Shown here one piece after another: positions 44,317-54,471 of a stretch of DNA of 64,000 nucleotides. Origin of the DNA: Cellulophaga sp. F20128. GTDB taxonomy: Bacteria > Bacteroidota > Bacteroidia > Flavobacteriales > Flavobacteriaceae. Made by a program: the position numbers and the translations under genes. Under the pieces are notes generated by a model that saw only the letters and a list, made by a program, of their open reading frames with translations, made no database searches and was not told the origin of the DNA. Positions within the stretch are counted from its first letter, which is position 1. The number at the start of each line of letters is the position of its first letter. The stretch spans positions 1 through 64,000 of the forward strand of contig NZ_JALKBA010000005.1 in NCBI RefSeq assembly GCF_023015805.1. Reading direction: 5' to 3'.

Positions 44317-45648
44317 TTAGGATTCGTTTTTCCAGTTCAATCGATCCATTTGATTAAACGGCCATGGTGCACCATTGTTTTCTATATTCCCCATCATATT
44401 GTTTAAATCTGAAGGTGCTGCAGATTGCTCCATAACCAAATAACGGCGCATATCTATTATAATTGACAATGGATCTATACTCACCGGACAAGCCTCTGTA
44501 CATGCATTACAAGACGTACATGCCCATAATTCTTCACTGCTGATATAATCTCCTAACAATTGTTTGCCGTCTGCGACAAACGTTCCCTTGTTTTTATCAA
44601 TATTTTCACCCACCTCGGCCAACCTATCTCGCGTATCCATCATGATTTTTCTAGGCGATAGTAATTTCCCAGTCTGGCTGGCAGGACACTCACTTGTGCA
44701 TCTACCACATTCTGTACAGGTATAGGCATTTAGCAATTGTACCCAATTTAAATCGGTAACATCTGATGCCCCAAATTTTTCAGGAGCTGCATCTTCAGTT
44801 CCCTCAGCCGGTGCTGCAAAAGGATCTGCATCTGGATCCATCATCAGTTGTACTTCTGCAGTAACTGCTGCCAAATTATCTAATTGCCCCTTAGGATTTA
44901 CCTTTCCAAAATACGTATTCGGAAAAGCAAGAATAATATGCAAGTGTTTGGAATAATACAGGTAATTTAAGAATAGTAAAATTCCGACAATGTGCAACCA
45001 CCATGCAGTACGTTCTACGAGTATTAAAGTAGCTTCAGACATACCACCAAACAAAGGCGATAAAAACTGACTAATAGGAAAAGAACCCGCCTTTACGTAA
45101 TGTAGGGAATCCATAGCCTGCAATTGGTAATCTGCTCCATTCATGGTTAAAAAAAGAACCATTAAAACCAATTCTATATAAAGAATCATGTTTCCATCTT
45201 TCTTAGGCCATCCCTTCATTTCTGGACTCATAAATCGCTTTATGCGAATTATGTTTCTTCTAATCCAAAAAACAACAACGGCCACTATAACTAGAAAAGC
45301 CAAAACCTCAAAAGATGCTATTAATACATCATAGACTGCACCGAGTGGTGCAAAAATTCGATGCGTTCCCAATAGTCCATCTATAATTATTTCTAATACT
45401 TCTATATTGATAATGATAAACCCTACATATACAATAATGTGCAAAAACCCGGCTACCGGACGCACTACCATTTTTGTTTGCCCCAAAGCAATACGTGCCA
45501 TATTTTTTAAACGCTGAGGCTTGTGATCACTAACATCTACGTCTTTCCCTAATTTTATATTACGAGCAAGTTTCTTTACATTTCTTGCAAAATATCCAAT
45601 TCCGGCAAAGAGTACCAATAAAAATAATAAGTTGGGAAGGTATTCCAT
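44317..45648 (-). CDS. Membrane protein with two 4Fe-4S clusters (electron transfer)
   Basis: A 443-residue protein. The N-terminal part has about five or six hydrophobic segments with histidines that may ligate haem, as in DsrM/NarI-like subunits. The soluble C-terminal part has two CxxCxxCxxxCP motifs, CTECGRCTSECPASQTG and CTSCNACTEACPVSIDP, for two 4Fe-4S clusters. With the CCG protein downstream it forms a quinone-linked iron-sulfur module found widely in Bacteroidota. An Ala/Glu/Asp-rich linker lies between the domains. Confidence 0.9.
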   Translation of the reverse strand: MEYLPNLLFLLVLFAGIGYFARNVKKLARNIKLGKDVDVSDHKPQRLKNMARIALGQTKMVVRPVAGFLHIIVYVGFIIINIEVLEIIIDGLLGTHRIFAPLGAVYDVLIASFEVLAFLVIVAVVVFWIRRNIIRIKRFMSPEMKGWPKKDGNMILYIELVLMVLFLTMNGADYQLQAMDSLHYVKAGSFPISQFLSPLFGGMSEATLILVERTAWWLHIVGILLFLNYLYYSKHLHIILAFPNTYFGKVNPKGQLDNLAAVTAEVQLMMDPDADPFAAPAEGTEDAAPEKFGASDVTDLNWVQLLNAYTCTECGRCTSECPASQTGKLLSPRKIMMDTRDRLAEVGENIDKNKGTFVADGKQLLGDYISSEELWACTSCNACTEACPVSIDPLSIIIDMRRYLVMEQSAAPSDLNNMMGNIENNGAPWPFNQMDRLNWKNES

Positions 45649-45652
45649 ATGT

Positions 45653-46618
45653 TTAGTTGTCTATAGTAGCTGCTGGGTCATTTTCTGGAACTTCATATTC
45701 CACTTGCTTTTTTCCAAAAACAGAAACATTTACATAGCGTTTTGGGTTTAACCTAAAGTCTTGCAATAACAAATCCAATTCTTTTGATGCGCCAGTTAAA
45801 TTATTATAAAGTTCTTCGTTATTCATTAATTTGCCTAATGTTCCTTCGCCATTGTCTATCTTAAGCAATAAATTATCCAAGTTGGTTACCGTCTTTTGCA
45901 AACCAGCTATACTTTTTTCTAATCCTGCTTCTGACAATCCTTTGGAAATTTTAGAAAAATCATCCGTAATGGATTTTATATTTGTCAAAGAACTTTCTAA
46001 CTGCTCCTTATTATTTGCCATTAGGGTATTTAATGCGGTAGTTGTCACATTAAAATTTTGAATCAATTGGTTTAACCCACTAATACTCTCCTGAAGGTCC
46101 TTTTTAGTTTTGGGATCTAAAATATCATTAAAATTAATCAATAAGGAATCTGCATTAGAAATTGCTCCTTCTACCTTAGATTGTAAGGGAGCAAGATTTT
46201 CTTGCACCAAATCTGTTAAGCCTGGTTTGGTTTTAGACGTTAAGGTATCCCCAGACACTGCCAAGGAAACTCCATCAAAAACTGGTACTATTTGAATACC
46301 CTTGCCTCCAATAATACCCGTATCATATAACTCTGCAATACTATTTTTTGAAAACTCAAAACTATTATCAACAGAAAATGTTACTAATAAATTGCCTTCT
46401 CTATCCTTAAATCGGATGTCATTTACCTTACCCACGGCATACCCATTTATAGATACTTGCGTGCCTGGTTGCAGCCCACCGACATTTTCATAGATCGCGT
46501 AAAAAGTTTTGTTATTATCAAACAAGGGAGTTGCTTTTAAATAACTAAAACCTAATATGAATAGCAAGATGCCTCCAATTGCAATAATACCTGTTTTTAA
46601 TTCTCTGGATAGTTTCAA
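45653..46618 (-). CDS. MlaD/MCE-family lipid transport protein
   Basis: A 321-residue protein with one N-terminal membrane helix (about 8-25) and an MCE domain (about 35-115) containing YENVGGLQPGTQVSINGYAVGKV and IGGKGIQIVPV. The rest is a long heptad-like helical region rich in Leu, Ser and Asn that may form a coiled-coil channel. It is the substrate-binding component of a phospholipid ABC system between membranes. The cognate MlaE/MlaF genes are not in this window. It lies 4 bp before the Fe-S gene and 49 bp after the amidase gene. Confidence 0.92.
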   Translation of the reverse strand: MKLSRELKTGIIAIGGILLFILGFSYLKATPLFDNNKTFYAIYENVGGLQPGTQVSINGYAVGKVNDIRFKDREGNLLVTFSVDNSFEFSKNSIAELYDTGIIGGKGIQIVPVFDGVSLAVSGDTLTSKTKPGLTDLVQENLAPLQSKVEGAISNADSLLINFNDILDPKTKKDLQESISGLNQLIQNFNVTTTALNTLMANNKEQLESSLTNIKSITDDFSKISKGLSEAGLEKSIAGLQKTVTNLDNLLLKIDNGEGTLGKLMNNEELYNNLTGASKELDLLLQDFRLNPKRYVNVSVFGKKQVEYEVPENDPAATIDN

Positions 46619-46667
46619 TAGAAATGGTTTTTCTCTAATTTAATTAGAATTAATTATAGATTTAAAA

Positions 46668-47939
46668 TTACTCTGAAATATATTTTAATGCCTTGTCTAC
46701 ACTGATACGAACACCGTCTTTATAAGCTACAATAAAGGAGGTTTTATACCCTTTAATGTCGGCATTAGCTTTTATTAATTTTGCATCATAAAAGGTCTTT
46801 GCCTTACCCGTCATATAACGATACATACTATTTACGGGCTCCTTAGTTAACGTATTTAAGCCTTTAAAATTACTAGAACTAAGTCCAATATTTTTTGAAC
46901 TAGCAAATAATTGCACTCTAAATTCAACAGTAGAATTCGTTTTATGTTCCGGGTCAATTTTTTCGACTTCTTTTTTAACGGGCGCTATTACTTCTTTTGT
47001 TGGTACTTCTTTTACTACCGCTATTTCCTTTTCTTCAATTGGTGGCTGTATCTTTTCTTCAACCCTAGTCACTACAACATCTTCTTTTTCATCTTTTACT
47101 GCTGCAGTATTATCTTGTGTGCTTAAAGTATTTCTTACCAATTGGTCCATATAGCTTAAAACCGATTCTGCAATTACAGTTCCCATCTCTAACTGACCCG
47201 ATTTAGAATTTAAATAGGTACCTTCATTTTTATTTGTTAAAAATCCAGTTTCTACCAGGACACTTGGCATAAAGGTTTGATGCAATACAATAAAACCAGC
47301 CTGCTTTACCTTACGATCTGTACGCTTTAATTTATTGGCAAACTTATCTTGCATCAATTTTGCCAATGCAATACTTTGATCTAAGAACTCCTCTTGCATA
47401 ATAGTTAAGCCTATTACAGATTCGGGTGAATTAATATCATACTCAGAATACTTGGCTTGATAGTTGTCTTCCAAATAAATTACAGAGTTTTCCTTTTGGG
47501 CTATTTCAAAATTCTGTTTGTTGGCATGGAGGCCTAACACAAAAGTTCCTGCCCCATGCGCATCCGAAGAATGCGAATCACAATGTACAGAAACGAATAA
47601 ATCTGCATTGGCCTTATTGGCAATTTCTCCGCGCACGAACAAATCAACAAAAGTGTCGTCCTTTCTCGTATAAATCACTTTAATATTCGGATTTTGTTCT
47701 AGCAACTCCCCTGCTTTAAGAACAATATTCAAGGCTATATTTTTCTCTAAAAAACCATTACCCAAATTCCCAGGATCATGGCCGCCATGCCCCGCATCTA
47801 AAACTACAATAAATTTATCTTGTGGATTTATGGTATTGTATATAGTACGAAATGATGATAGTACAAAAATTAATAGAACGAACATTAGGGGATAAAACCT
47901 ATTGCGTTTTAGTATGTTTTTTAAAAATGATTTTTTCAT
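46668..47939 (-). CDS. N-acetylmuramoyl-L-alanine amidase with C-terminal SPOR-like domain
   Basis: A 423-residue cell-wall hydrolase. A signal anchor (about 15-32) precedes an Amidase_3 domain with VLDAGHGGHDPGN, SVHCDSH and VLVETGFLTNKNE, which carry the zinc ligands and catalytic Glu. A charged, proline-containing linker (about 275-340, rich in Glu, Lys and Val) leads to a C-terminal SPOR-like domain starting FRVQLFASSKNI. It cleaves the peptide stem from glycan strands, probably at the septum. It is divergent from the lptD-like gene, and its start is about 50 bp from that gene's predicted promoter. Confidence 0.93.
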   Translation of the reverse strand: MKKSFLKNILKRNRFYPLMFVLLIFVLSSFRTIYNTINPQDKFIVVLDAGHGGHDPGNLGNGFLEKNIALNIVLKAGELLEQNPNIKVIYTRKDDTFVDLFVRGEIANKANADLFVSVHCDSHSSDAHGAGTFVLGLHANKQNFEIAQKENSVIYLEDNYQAKYSEYDINSPESVIGLTIMQEEFLDQSIALAKLMQDKFANKLKRTDRKVKQAGFIVLHQTFMPSVLVETGFLTNKNEGTYLNSKSGQLEMGTVIAESVLSYMDQLVRNTLSTQDNTAAVKDEKEDVVVTRVEEKIQPPIEEKEIAVVKEVPTKEVIAPVKKEVEKIDPEHKTNSTVEFRVQLFASSKNIGLSSSNFKGLNTLTKEPVNSMYRYMTGKAKTFYDAKLIKANADIKGYKTSFIVAYKDGVRISVDKALKYISE

Positions 47940-47968
47940 TTAGGTTAAATTTATTCTAATGCGTATTC

Positions 47969-47995
47969 TTGAAATAAAAAATATCCGTAAGTTTG
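47969..47995 (+). promoter_or_regulatory. Candidate promoter of the LptD-like gene
   Basis: TTG (47969-47971), a 16-bp gap, then TAAGTTTG (47988-47995), a match to TAnnTTTG. The gap is slightly short. The final TTG is also the first possible start codon of the lptD frame, so if the promoter is real the true start is farther on. Confidence 0.45.
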
Positions 47996-48043
47996 ACTTC
48001 CGAAATACAAAGCCAAGTCATTACAAAAATAGGATTTATAGCC

Positions 48044-50740
48044 TTGCAATCAAACAAACAGCGTTTACTTTTTTATATAGTCCTATTTATAGGGGCTGTA
48101 AGCCTTTATGGTCAAGAAGATAAGGTAATTCCACTATCTATTAAATTAGAAAAAGATACGATAGTAGCACCTCTTTTACCCGCAGATTTCCTTCTTAGAT
48201 CCCGAAAAAAAGACAGCATTACCAAAGATACCGTCAAAATTAAAGATCCCATCTTAGTTGATCAGATAAAAAGAAATGCTGTAGGTTATATGCAATACAA
48301 TAGTAAAGAGCAAAAAATCTACCTGTATGACAAAGCTGAACTCTACTATCAAAACACCGAATTAAAAGCAGGTGTCATTGTATTGGATTTAGCTAAAAAT
48401 GAAGTTTATGCCGGTAGAATTAAGGATTCTACAGGCACTTACACACAAATACCAGACTTTAAACAAGGCAACCAAGTTGTAAAACCAGATTCTATTCGGT
48501 TTAATTTTGATACACAGAAAGCAATCATTTGGAATTCTAGAACTGAACAACAAGCGGGACTGGGAAATTTAGGCAGCGATGCTATGAAGGTGTATGCCGA
48601 AATCACAAAAAAAGAAAATGACTCTGTATATTTTATGAACAGAGCCAAAGTTACCACCGCCACGGACACCATAAATCCTGATTATTATATTCTAGTACGA
48701 AAAGGCAAATTTGTTCCTGGTAAAAAAATGATTGCCGGGTTTAGCAATTTGTTTATTGCAGATGTACCTACGCCAATAGCTTTGCCCTTTGCCTACTTTC
48801 CCTTAACTACAGGAAGTACGGCTGGCTTAATTTTCCCTACCTTTGGTAGTGACCCTAACCGAGGCTATTTTTTACAAAATGGAGGGTACTATTTTCCTAT
48901 TAATGACTATGTAGATTTAACGGTACTAGGAGATTTTTATACCAATGGTAGTTATGGTTTTAGAACACAGTCTGTTTATACAAAACGATATCAATACAAA
49001 GGAAATGTAAATATTAGGTATGAAAACCAGATTAACAGTCAAAAAGGATTTGATGACTATAGCAGAAGTTCTAATTACAATATACAAATATCACATTCAC
49101 AAGATCCAAAATCGAATCCTAATTCAAGATTATCGGCATCTGTTAACCTAGGTAGTAGTGAGTATTACAGAAACTCTCTTAACCAATACAATGTACCAAA
49201 TACACAAAATAACAACCTTTCGTCATCCATTTCGTACTCCAAGACTTTTCCAGAATATCCTGCTGTAAATATGAGTTTAACAGCAACACACAACCAAAAC
49301 ACAAATACCCAACTTATAAATTTAACGCTACCAACAGTACAAGCAAGTATGGAGCGTATTTTTCCATTTGCAAAAAGGGACGGCATTAAAAAGGGTATTA
49401 TTCAAAATATAAATTTTCAATATACCGTTCGGGGTGAAAATAGGATTCAGACAACAGACTCTCTCTTTTTTAAATCCGGAATGTTTAAAAATGCAAGGGT
49501 TGGTGCCACCCATAGTATTCCGATTAGCACCAACTTTAAAATTTTAAAAAATTTCAGCGTAAGTGTTGGGGCCTCCTATGATGATGTATGGACCTTAGAT
49601 ACGTTTAACAAATCGTATGACGCCGTTACAGAAACCGTTGTGAATGATACTATAAAAGGTTTTGACCGTTACGGCAAATACAACTTAAGCGCCAGTCTTG
49701 GAACTACCGTTTACGGTACCTATACCTTTGCAGAAGGCAATAAAATACAGGCAATACGGCATGTTATGCGCCCTTCTATAGGCTATGGTTACACCCCTTC
49801 GTTTGAAGACACCTATGACGAATATATGGATGCCGATGGTGTCTATATACCCTATAGCAGGTTTGAAGGCACCTTATACGGGGCTCCTGGACGTACCCAA
49901 AGCAGCGCCATGAGCTTTTCATTACAAAATACCTTAGAGGCTAAAGTGACCGATAGGGACTCTACTGCGACAGAACCAAAAAAAATATCTATTTTTAATA
50001 GCTTAAACCTATCTACTAATTATAATTTTCAGGCAGATTCCTTGCGATTAAGCCCAGTAAGATTAAGTGGAGGTACCAGTATTTTAGACAAAAAAATGTC
50101 TATCAATTTTTCAGCTGGTTTAGACCCCTATGCTATTGATAATAAAGGAACTCGAATAAATACATTTAATATTGATAATGGGGGTAGCCTTTTTAGATTA
50201 ACATCGGCAAGAGCAAACATTGGATACTCAATTAGCAGTAAAATGTTTGACAAGGATAAAAAGAAAGAAGAAGACGAAGAGGAAGACGATTCTTATTTAG
50301 GAGCAAGTGGTGGTAATATAGATGGTTTATTTGGTGAGAGCGAAGATTTTAACAACGCCAGATCACGCCCAGATGAAGAGGACGAGGAAAAGGAAGATAA
50401 CCCCTTGTACGGCAACAAAGTACCCTGGGATTTACGATTAGCCTATGCCGTTAGTTACAATAATACAAACAGGCAAAATGAAATTAATAACCAGTCCCTG
50501 ATGTTTTCAGGAAATATAGAGTTAACTCCAGGTTGGAAGGTTGGACTTTCTTCTGGTTATGATTTTAAGAACAAAGGTTTTTCTCTGACGCAATTGCGTT
50601 TTGAAAGAGATTTAAAAAGTTTTAGAATGAACTTTAATTGGACCCCATTTGGAACCTATGAGCGGTGGTATTTCTTTATTGGTATTAAGAGTTCTATTCT
50701 TAAGGACCTTAAATGGGAACAAAGAAGCCAATCTAGATAA
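48044..50740 (+). CDS. lptD: LptD-like outer-membrane LPS assembly protein
   Basis: An outer-membrane beta-barrel of about 898 residues that should place lipopolysaccharide into the outer leaflet. A signal peptide ending near LYGQ is followed by an OstA-like jellyroll (VGYMQYNSKEQKIYLYDKAELYYQ) and a long barrel domain containing PTPIALPFAYFPLTTGSTAGLIFPTFG. It ends in aromatic strands near WYFFIGI. There is no ATG near the 5' end. The TTG at 47993 lies inside a probable -7 element, whereas the TTG at 48044 gives a compact signal peptide, so I choose it. A very acidic Glu/Asp/Lys insert occupies roughly residues 742-790 (coding about 50260-50410). It is divergent from the amidase gene. Confidence 0.88.
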   Translation: MQSNKQRLLFYIVLFIGAVSLYGQEDKVIPLSIKLEKDTIVAPLLPADFLLRSRKKDSITKDTVKIKDPILVDQIKRNAVGYMQYNSKEQKIYLYDKAELYYQNTELKAGVIVLDLAKNEVYAGRIKDSTGTYTQIPDFKQGNQVVKPDSIRFNFDTQKAIIWNSRTEQQAGLGNLGSDAMKVYAEITKKENDSVYFMNRAKVTTATDTINPDYYILVRKGKFVPGKKMIAGFSNLFIADVPTPIALPFAYFPLTTGSTAGLIFPTFGSDPNRGYFLQNGGYYFPINDYVDLTVLGDFYTNGSYGFRTQSVYTKRYQYKGNVNIRYENQINSQKGFDDYSRSSNYNIQISHSQDPKSNPNSRLSASVNLGSSEYYRNSLNQYNVPNTQNNNLSSSISYSKTFPEYPAVNMSLTATHNQNTNTQLINLTLPTVQASMERIFPFAKRDGIKKGIIQNINFQYTVRGENRIQTTDSLFFKSGMFKNARVGATHSIPISTNFKILKNFSVSVGASYDDVWTLDTFNKSYDAVTETVVNDTIKGFDRYGKYNLSASLGTTVYGTYTFAEGNKIQAIRHVMRPSIGYGYTPSFEDTYDEYMDADGVYIPYSRFEGTLYGAPGRTQSSAMSFSLQNTLEAKVTDRDSTATEPKKISIFNSLNLSTNYNFQADSLRLSPVRLSGGTSILDKKMSINFSAGLDPYAIDNKGTRINTFNIDNGGSLFRLTSARANIGYSISSKMFDKDKKKEEDEEEDDSYLGASGGNIDGLFGESEDFNNARSRPDEEDEEKEDNPLYGNKVPWDLRLAYAVSYNNTNRQNEINNQSLMFSGNIELTPGWKVGLSSGYDFKNKGFSLTQLRFERDLKSFRMNFNWTPFGTYERWYFFIGIKSSILKDLKWEQRSQSR

Positions 50741-50757
50741 AGGGTTCTAGTGCTTTT

Positions 50758-50773
50758 CTATAGTAAACTATAG
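50758..50773. promoter_or_regulatory. 16-bp dyad upstream of fabV
   Basis: CTATAGT-AA-ACTATAG is a perfect inverted repeat 43 bp before the fabV start. It is a plausible operator for a dimeric regulator. There is no T-run for termination. Confidence 0.4.
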
Positions 50774-50816
50774 CGAATTATTTTGTTAACCAGCAGTACT
50801 ATTTAAATAAAAACTT

Positions 50817-52007
50817 ATGATAATTGAACCAAAAACACGCGGATTTATTTGCATAACATCACATCCTGATGGCTGTGAAAAAAATGTATTAAATCAAATT
50901 GAATATATCAAATCTCAAGGTAAAATTGAAGGCGCCAAAAACATTTTGGTTATTGGTGCATCTACTGGTTTTGGACTAGCCTCCAGAATAGCTGGGGCTT
51001 ATGGATCTGATGCCGCAACCATTGGTGTCTTTTTTGAAAAGCCGCCCGCAGAAGGCAAAACAGCCTCTTCGGGATGGTACAACACCGCTGCCTTTGAAAA
51101 ACAAGCACATAAGGATGGTCTTTATGCTAGCAGTATCAATGGAGATGCCTTTTCTAACGAAATTAAAGAACAGACCATTGCATTAATCAAAAAAGATTTG
51201 GGAGCAATAGACTTAGTCATCTACAGTCTAGCATCACCTGTTCGTACCCATCCTACTACTGGAGTTCGGCATAAGTCTACCCTAAAACCAATTGGAGCAC
51301 CTTTTACGAATAAAACCGTAGATTTTCATAGTGGAGAAGTTAAAGAAATCACCATAGAACCTAGCACCCCTGAAGATGTTGAAAATACGGTGACCGTTAT
51401 GGGAGGTGAAGATTGGGAAATGTGGATTACAGCACTAAAAGACGCCAACGTACTAGCAACTGGTTTTAAAACAGTAGCCTACTCTTATATTGGCCCAGAA
51501 CTTACAAAGGCAGTCTATAGAAACGGAACAATTGGCCAAGCAAAAGATCACCTAGAAGAAACAGCTTTTACCATCACTGATGCCTTAAAAGACATTGAGG
51601 GCTCAGCATATGTATCTGTTAACAAAGCACTTGTAACACAATCTAGTTCTGCAATTCCTGTGATTCCTTTGTATATTTCATTACTGTATAAAGTCATGAA
51701 AGAAAAAGGATTACACGAAGGCTGTATTGAACAAATACACAGACTTTTTAAAGAGAGATTGTTCGAAGACAAAATACCTATGGATGAATTGGGTAGAATA
51801 CGAATAGATGATTTGGAAATGCGGGCGGATGTTCAAGAAGAAGTTGCTAAATTATGGAAGCAAGCCACTACAGAATCTTTGCCTTCAATAGGTGATTTGG
51901 AAGGATATAGAATAGATTTCTTTAATCTTTTTGGCTTTGAGTTAGCAGGCGTAAATTACGACGCAGACGCCAACGAAATGGTCGCTATTCCAGGCTTAGA
52001 CCAATAA
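50817..52007 (+). CDS. fabV: trans-2-enoyl-ACP/CoA reductase, FabV type
   Basis: A 396-residue NADH-dependent reductase for the last step of fatty-acid elongation, a triclosan-tolerant alternative to FabI. Diagnostic features are VIGASTGFGLASRIAGAYG in the Rossmann domain, YSLASPVRTHP, and the FabV Y-x8-K active site in YSYIGPELTK. It is followed 32 bp later by ridA. I see no other enoyl reductase in the window. Confidence 0.95.
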   Translation: MIIEPKTRGFICITSHPDGCEKNVLNQIEYIKSQGKIEGAKNILVIGASTGFGLASRIAGAYGSDAATIGVFFEKPPAEGKTASSGWYNTAAFEKQAHKDGLYASSINGDAFSNEIKEQTIALIKKDLGAIDLVIYSLASPVRTHPTTGVRHKSTLKPIGAPFTNKTVDFHSGEVKEITIEPSTPEDVENTVTVMGGEDWEMWITALKDANVLATGFKTVAYSYIGPELTKAVYRNGTIGQAKDHLEETAFTITDALKDIEGSAYVSVNKALVTQSSSAIPVIPLYISLLYKVMKEKGLHEGCIEQIHRLFKERLFEDKIPMDELGRIRIDDLEMRADVQEEVAKLWKQATTESLPSIGDLEGYRIDFFNLFGFELAGVNYDADANEMVAIPGLDQ

Positions 52008-52039
52008 CAGTTATTCAGAACACTTTAAATACTAAGAAA

Positions 52040-52420
52040 ATGAAAAAAATAATCACAACCCCTAATGCCCCCGCACCAATTGGCCCGTATAACCAAGCTG
52101 TATTGAGCGGAAATACACTCTATATTTCAGGTCAGATTCCTATTAACCCTAAAACTGGTGAATTGGTTGAAGGCAATATTAAGGCAGAAACCGAGCAAAG
52201 TATGGAAAATTTAAAAGCCATTCTTACCGAGGCTGGAATGACATTTGAAGATGTTGTTAAATCAACTATTTTTGTAAAAGACATGCATCAATTTTCAGAA
52301 ATTAATGACGTTTACGGTCGGTATTTTAATGCAGAAACTGCTCCTGCAAGAGAAACCGTTGAAGTAGCAAACTTACCTAAGTTTGTGAATGTAGAAATAA
52401 GTATGTTGGCCGTTAAATAA
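52040..52420 (+). CDS. ridA: RidA family enamine/imine deaminase
   Basis: A 126-residue protein of normal length that hydrolyses reactive 2-aminoacrylate-type enamines. It has APAPIGPYNQAVLSG at the N-terminus, LYISGQIPINPKTGE and the C-terminal APARETVEVANLP containing the conserved arginine. It probably shares a transcript with fabV. A large bidirectional terminator follows. Confidence 0.93.
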   Translation: MKKIITTPNAPAPIGPYNQAVLSGNTLYISGQIPINPKTGELVEGNIKAETEQSMENLKAILTEAGMTFEDVVKSTIFVKDMHQFSEINDVYGRYFNAETAPARETVEVANLPKFVNVEISMLAVK

Positions 52421-52441
52421 CCAACCGCTTACAAGCTGTAC

Positions 52442-52498
52442 ATTTTGAGGGAAATTTAGGACTACCGTAAGTCCGGAAGTTTAATTTTCCCTCAAAAT
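52442..52498. terminator. Bidirectional stem-loop between convergent genes
   Basis: ATTTTGAGGGAAA (52442-52454) pairs perfectly with TTTCCCTCAAAAT (52486-52498) over 13 bp; inside the loop GGACT (52459-52463) pairs with AGTCC (52470-52474). It lies between ridA (+) and the kinase gene (-), and its A/T-rich ends serve either strand. Confidence 0.75.
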
Positions 52499-52513
52499 AC
52501 ACAACAAGTTATA

Positions 52514-53365
52514 CTATAAGTTTTGTTTGTGAAATTCTACCAAACCATCAATTGGTTTTTGTAGAATAGTACCCACAACAATATCATTACGCTCCAATAC
52601 CTTAACCAATTCTTCCTTTAAATAGTAGGCAATACTCCCTACAAAACTTACCGGAACTTTAGTGGCTAACTCAAACTGCATAATGTAGTTATTAATAAAC
52701 TGCTGAAATCCTTTATCTATAACTCCCTTGCAATACGGGTGCGCTTTATTTTCTACAATAAAACGAGCAAAGGTAGCAAGATATGTGTTTGGGTTTGGTT
52801 GCTTGTATAAATTTTCCTTTATAACATCAGCTTCCAAATCATACTCACTCGCAAATTTTTCGGCTAAATCTTTAGGCATTTTATGAAAGTAATAATCGCG
52901 GATTAATTTTCTTCCAAAGAAGTTACCACTCCCGTCATCCATAGGAATATAACCTAAGGATGTTACTTTTTGATGCAAGCCCACACCATCGTAATAACTG
53001 CAATTAGATCCCGTACCTAAAATACAAACAATACTTTGATCTCCTATTTTTGTAGTTGCATAAACAGCAGCAAAGGTATCTTCTTTTACTTCTGCTACAG
53101 CATTGGGAAAGAAAGAATTAAAAATTTCTTTTAAAAACTTTTGCATGCGCTCAGTTCCACAACCTGCTCCGTAAAAAAACAAATGTGTTACTTTTTTACT
53201 GTTTTTTGAAAGTTCAAAATTATTGGCTAATCTATCTTCTATAACAGGCCTTGTTAAAACCTCTGGACTTAACCCAAGGGTTTGCGTAAGAAATAGCCTT
53301 TCCCCTTTTTCGTTTAAGGCAATCCAATCAGATTTGGTAGCACCACTATCTACAATTAAAATCAT
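52514..53365 (-). CDS. BadF/BadG/BcrA-type N-acetylglucosamine kinase-like protein
   Basis: A 283-residue ASKHA-fold kinase. The N-terminal phosphate loop VDSGATKSDWIAL, CILGTGSNCSYYDG, and MDDGSGNFFGRKLIRDYYF are family hallmarks. Relatives phosphorylate GlcNAc salvaged from cell-wall sugars, which fits the NagZ-like enzyme elsewhere in the window. It is encoded downstream of gap and pfkA on the same strand, but separated by a hairpin. Confidence 0.88.
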   Translation of the reverse strand: MILIVDSGATKSDWIALNEKGERLFLTQTLGLSPEVLTRPVIEDRLANNFELSKNSKKVTHLFFYGAGCGTERMQKFLKEIFNSFFPNAVAEVKEDTFAAVYATTKIGDQSIVCILGTGSNCSYYDGVGLHQKVTSLGYIPMDDGSGNFFGRKLIRDYYFHKMPKDLAEKFASEYDLEADVIKENLYKQPNPNTYLATFARFIVENKAHPYCKGVIDKGFQQFINNYIMQFELATKVPVSFVGSIAYYLKEELVKVLERNDIVVGTILQKPIDGLVEFHKQNL

Positions 53366-53386
53366 AAGCTATTGTTTTAAATTATA

Positions 53387-53427
53387 GTATCCTGAAAAAA
53401 AGCAGTATTCACCGATTTTCAGGATAC
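53387..53427 (-). terminator. Stem-loop between gap and the kinase gene
   Basis: GTATCCTGAAAA (53387-53398) pairs perfectly with TTTTCAGGATAC (53416-53427) over 12 bp around a 17-nt loop. The T-run after it is weak, so it may act as a terminator of gap or as a transcript-stabilising 3' hairpin. Confidence 0.55.
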
Positions 53428-53447
53428 AATATATAGAATAAAAATGA

Positions 53448-54461
<1,014 letters not shown>

Positions 54462-54471
54462 TTATATTAAT

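Noticed and set aside
46634-46648. TCTAATT-T-AATTAGA dyad before the MlaD-like gene
   Set aside because: Short and built almost entirely from A and T in an AT-rich gap, so chance is likely.
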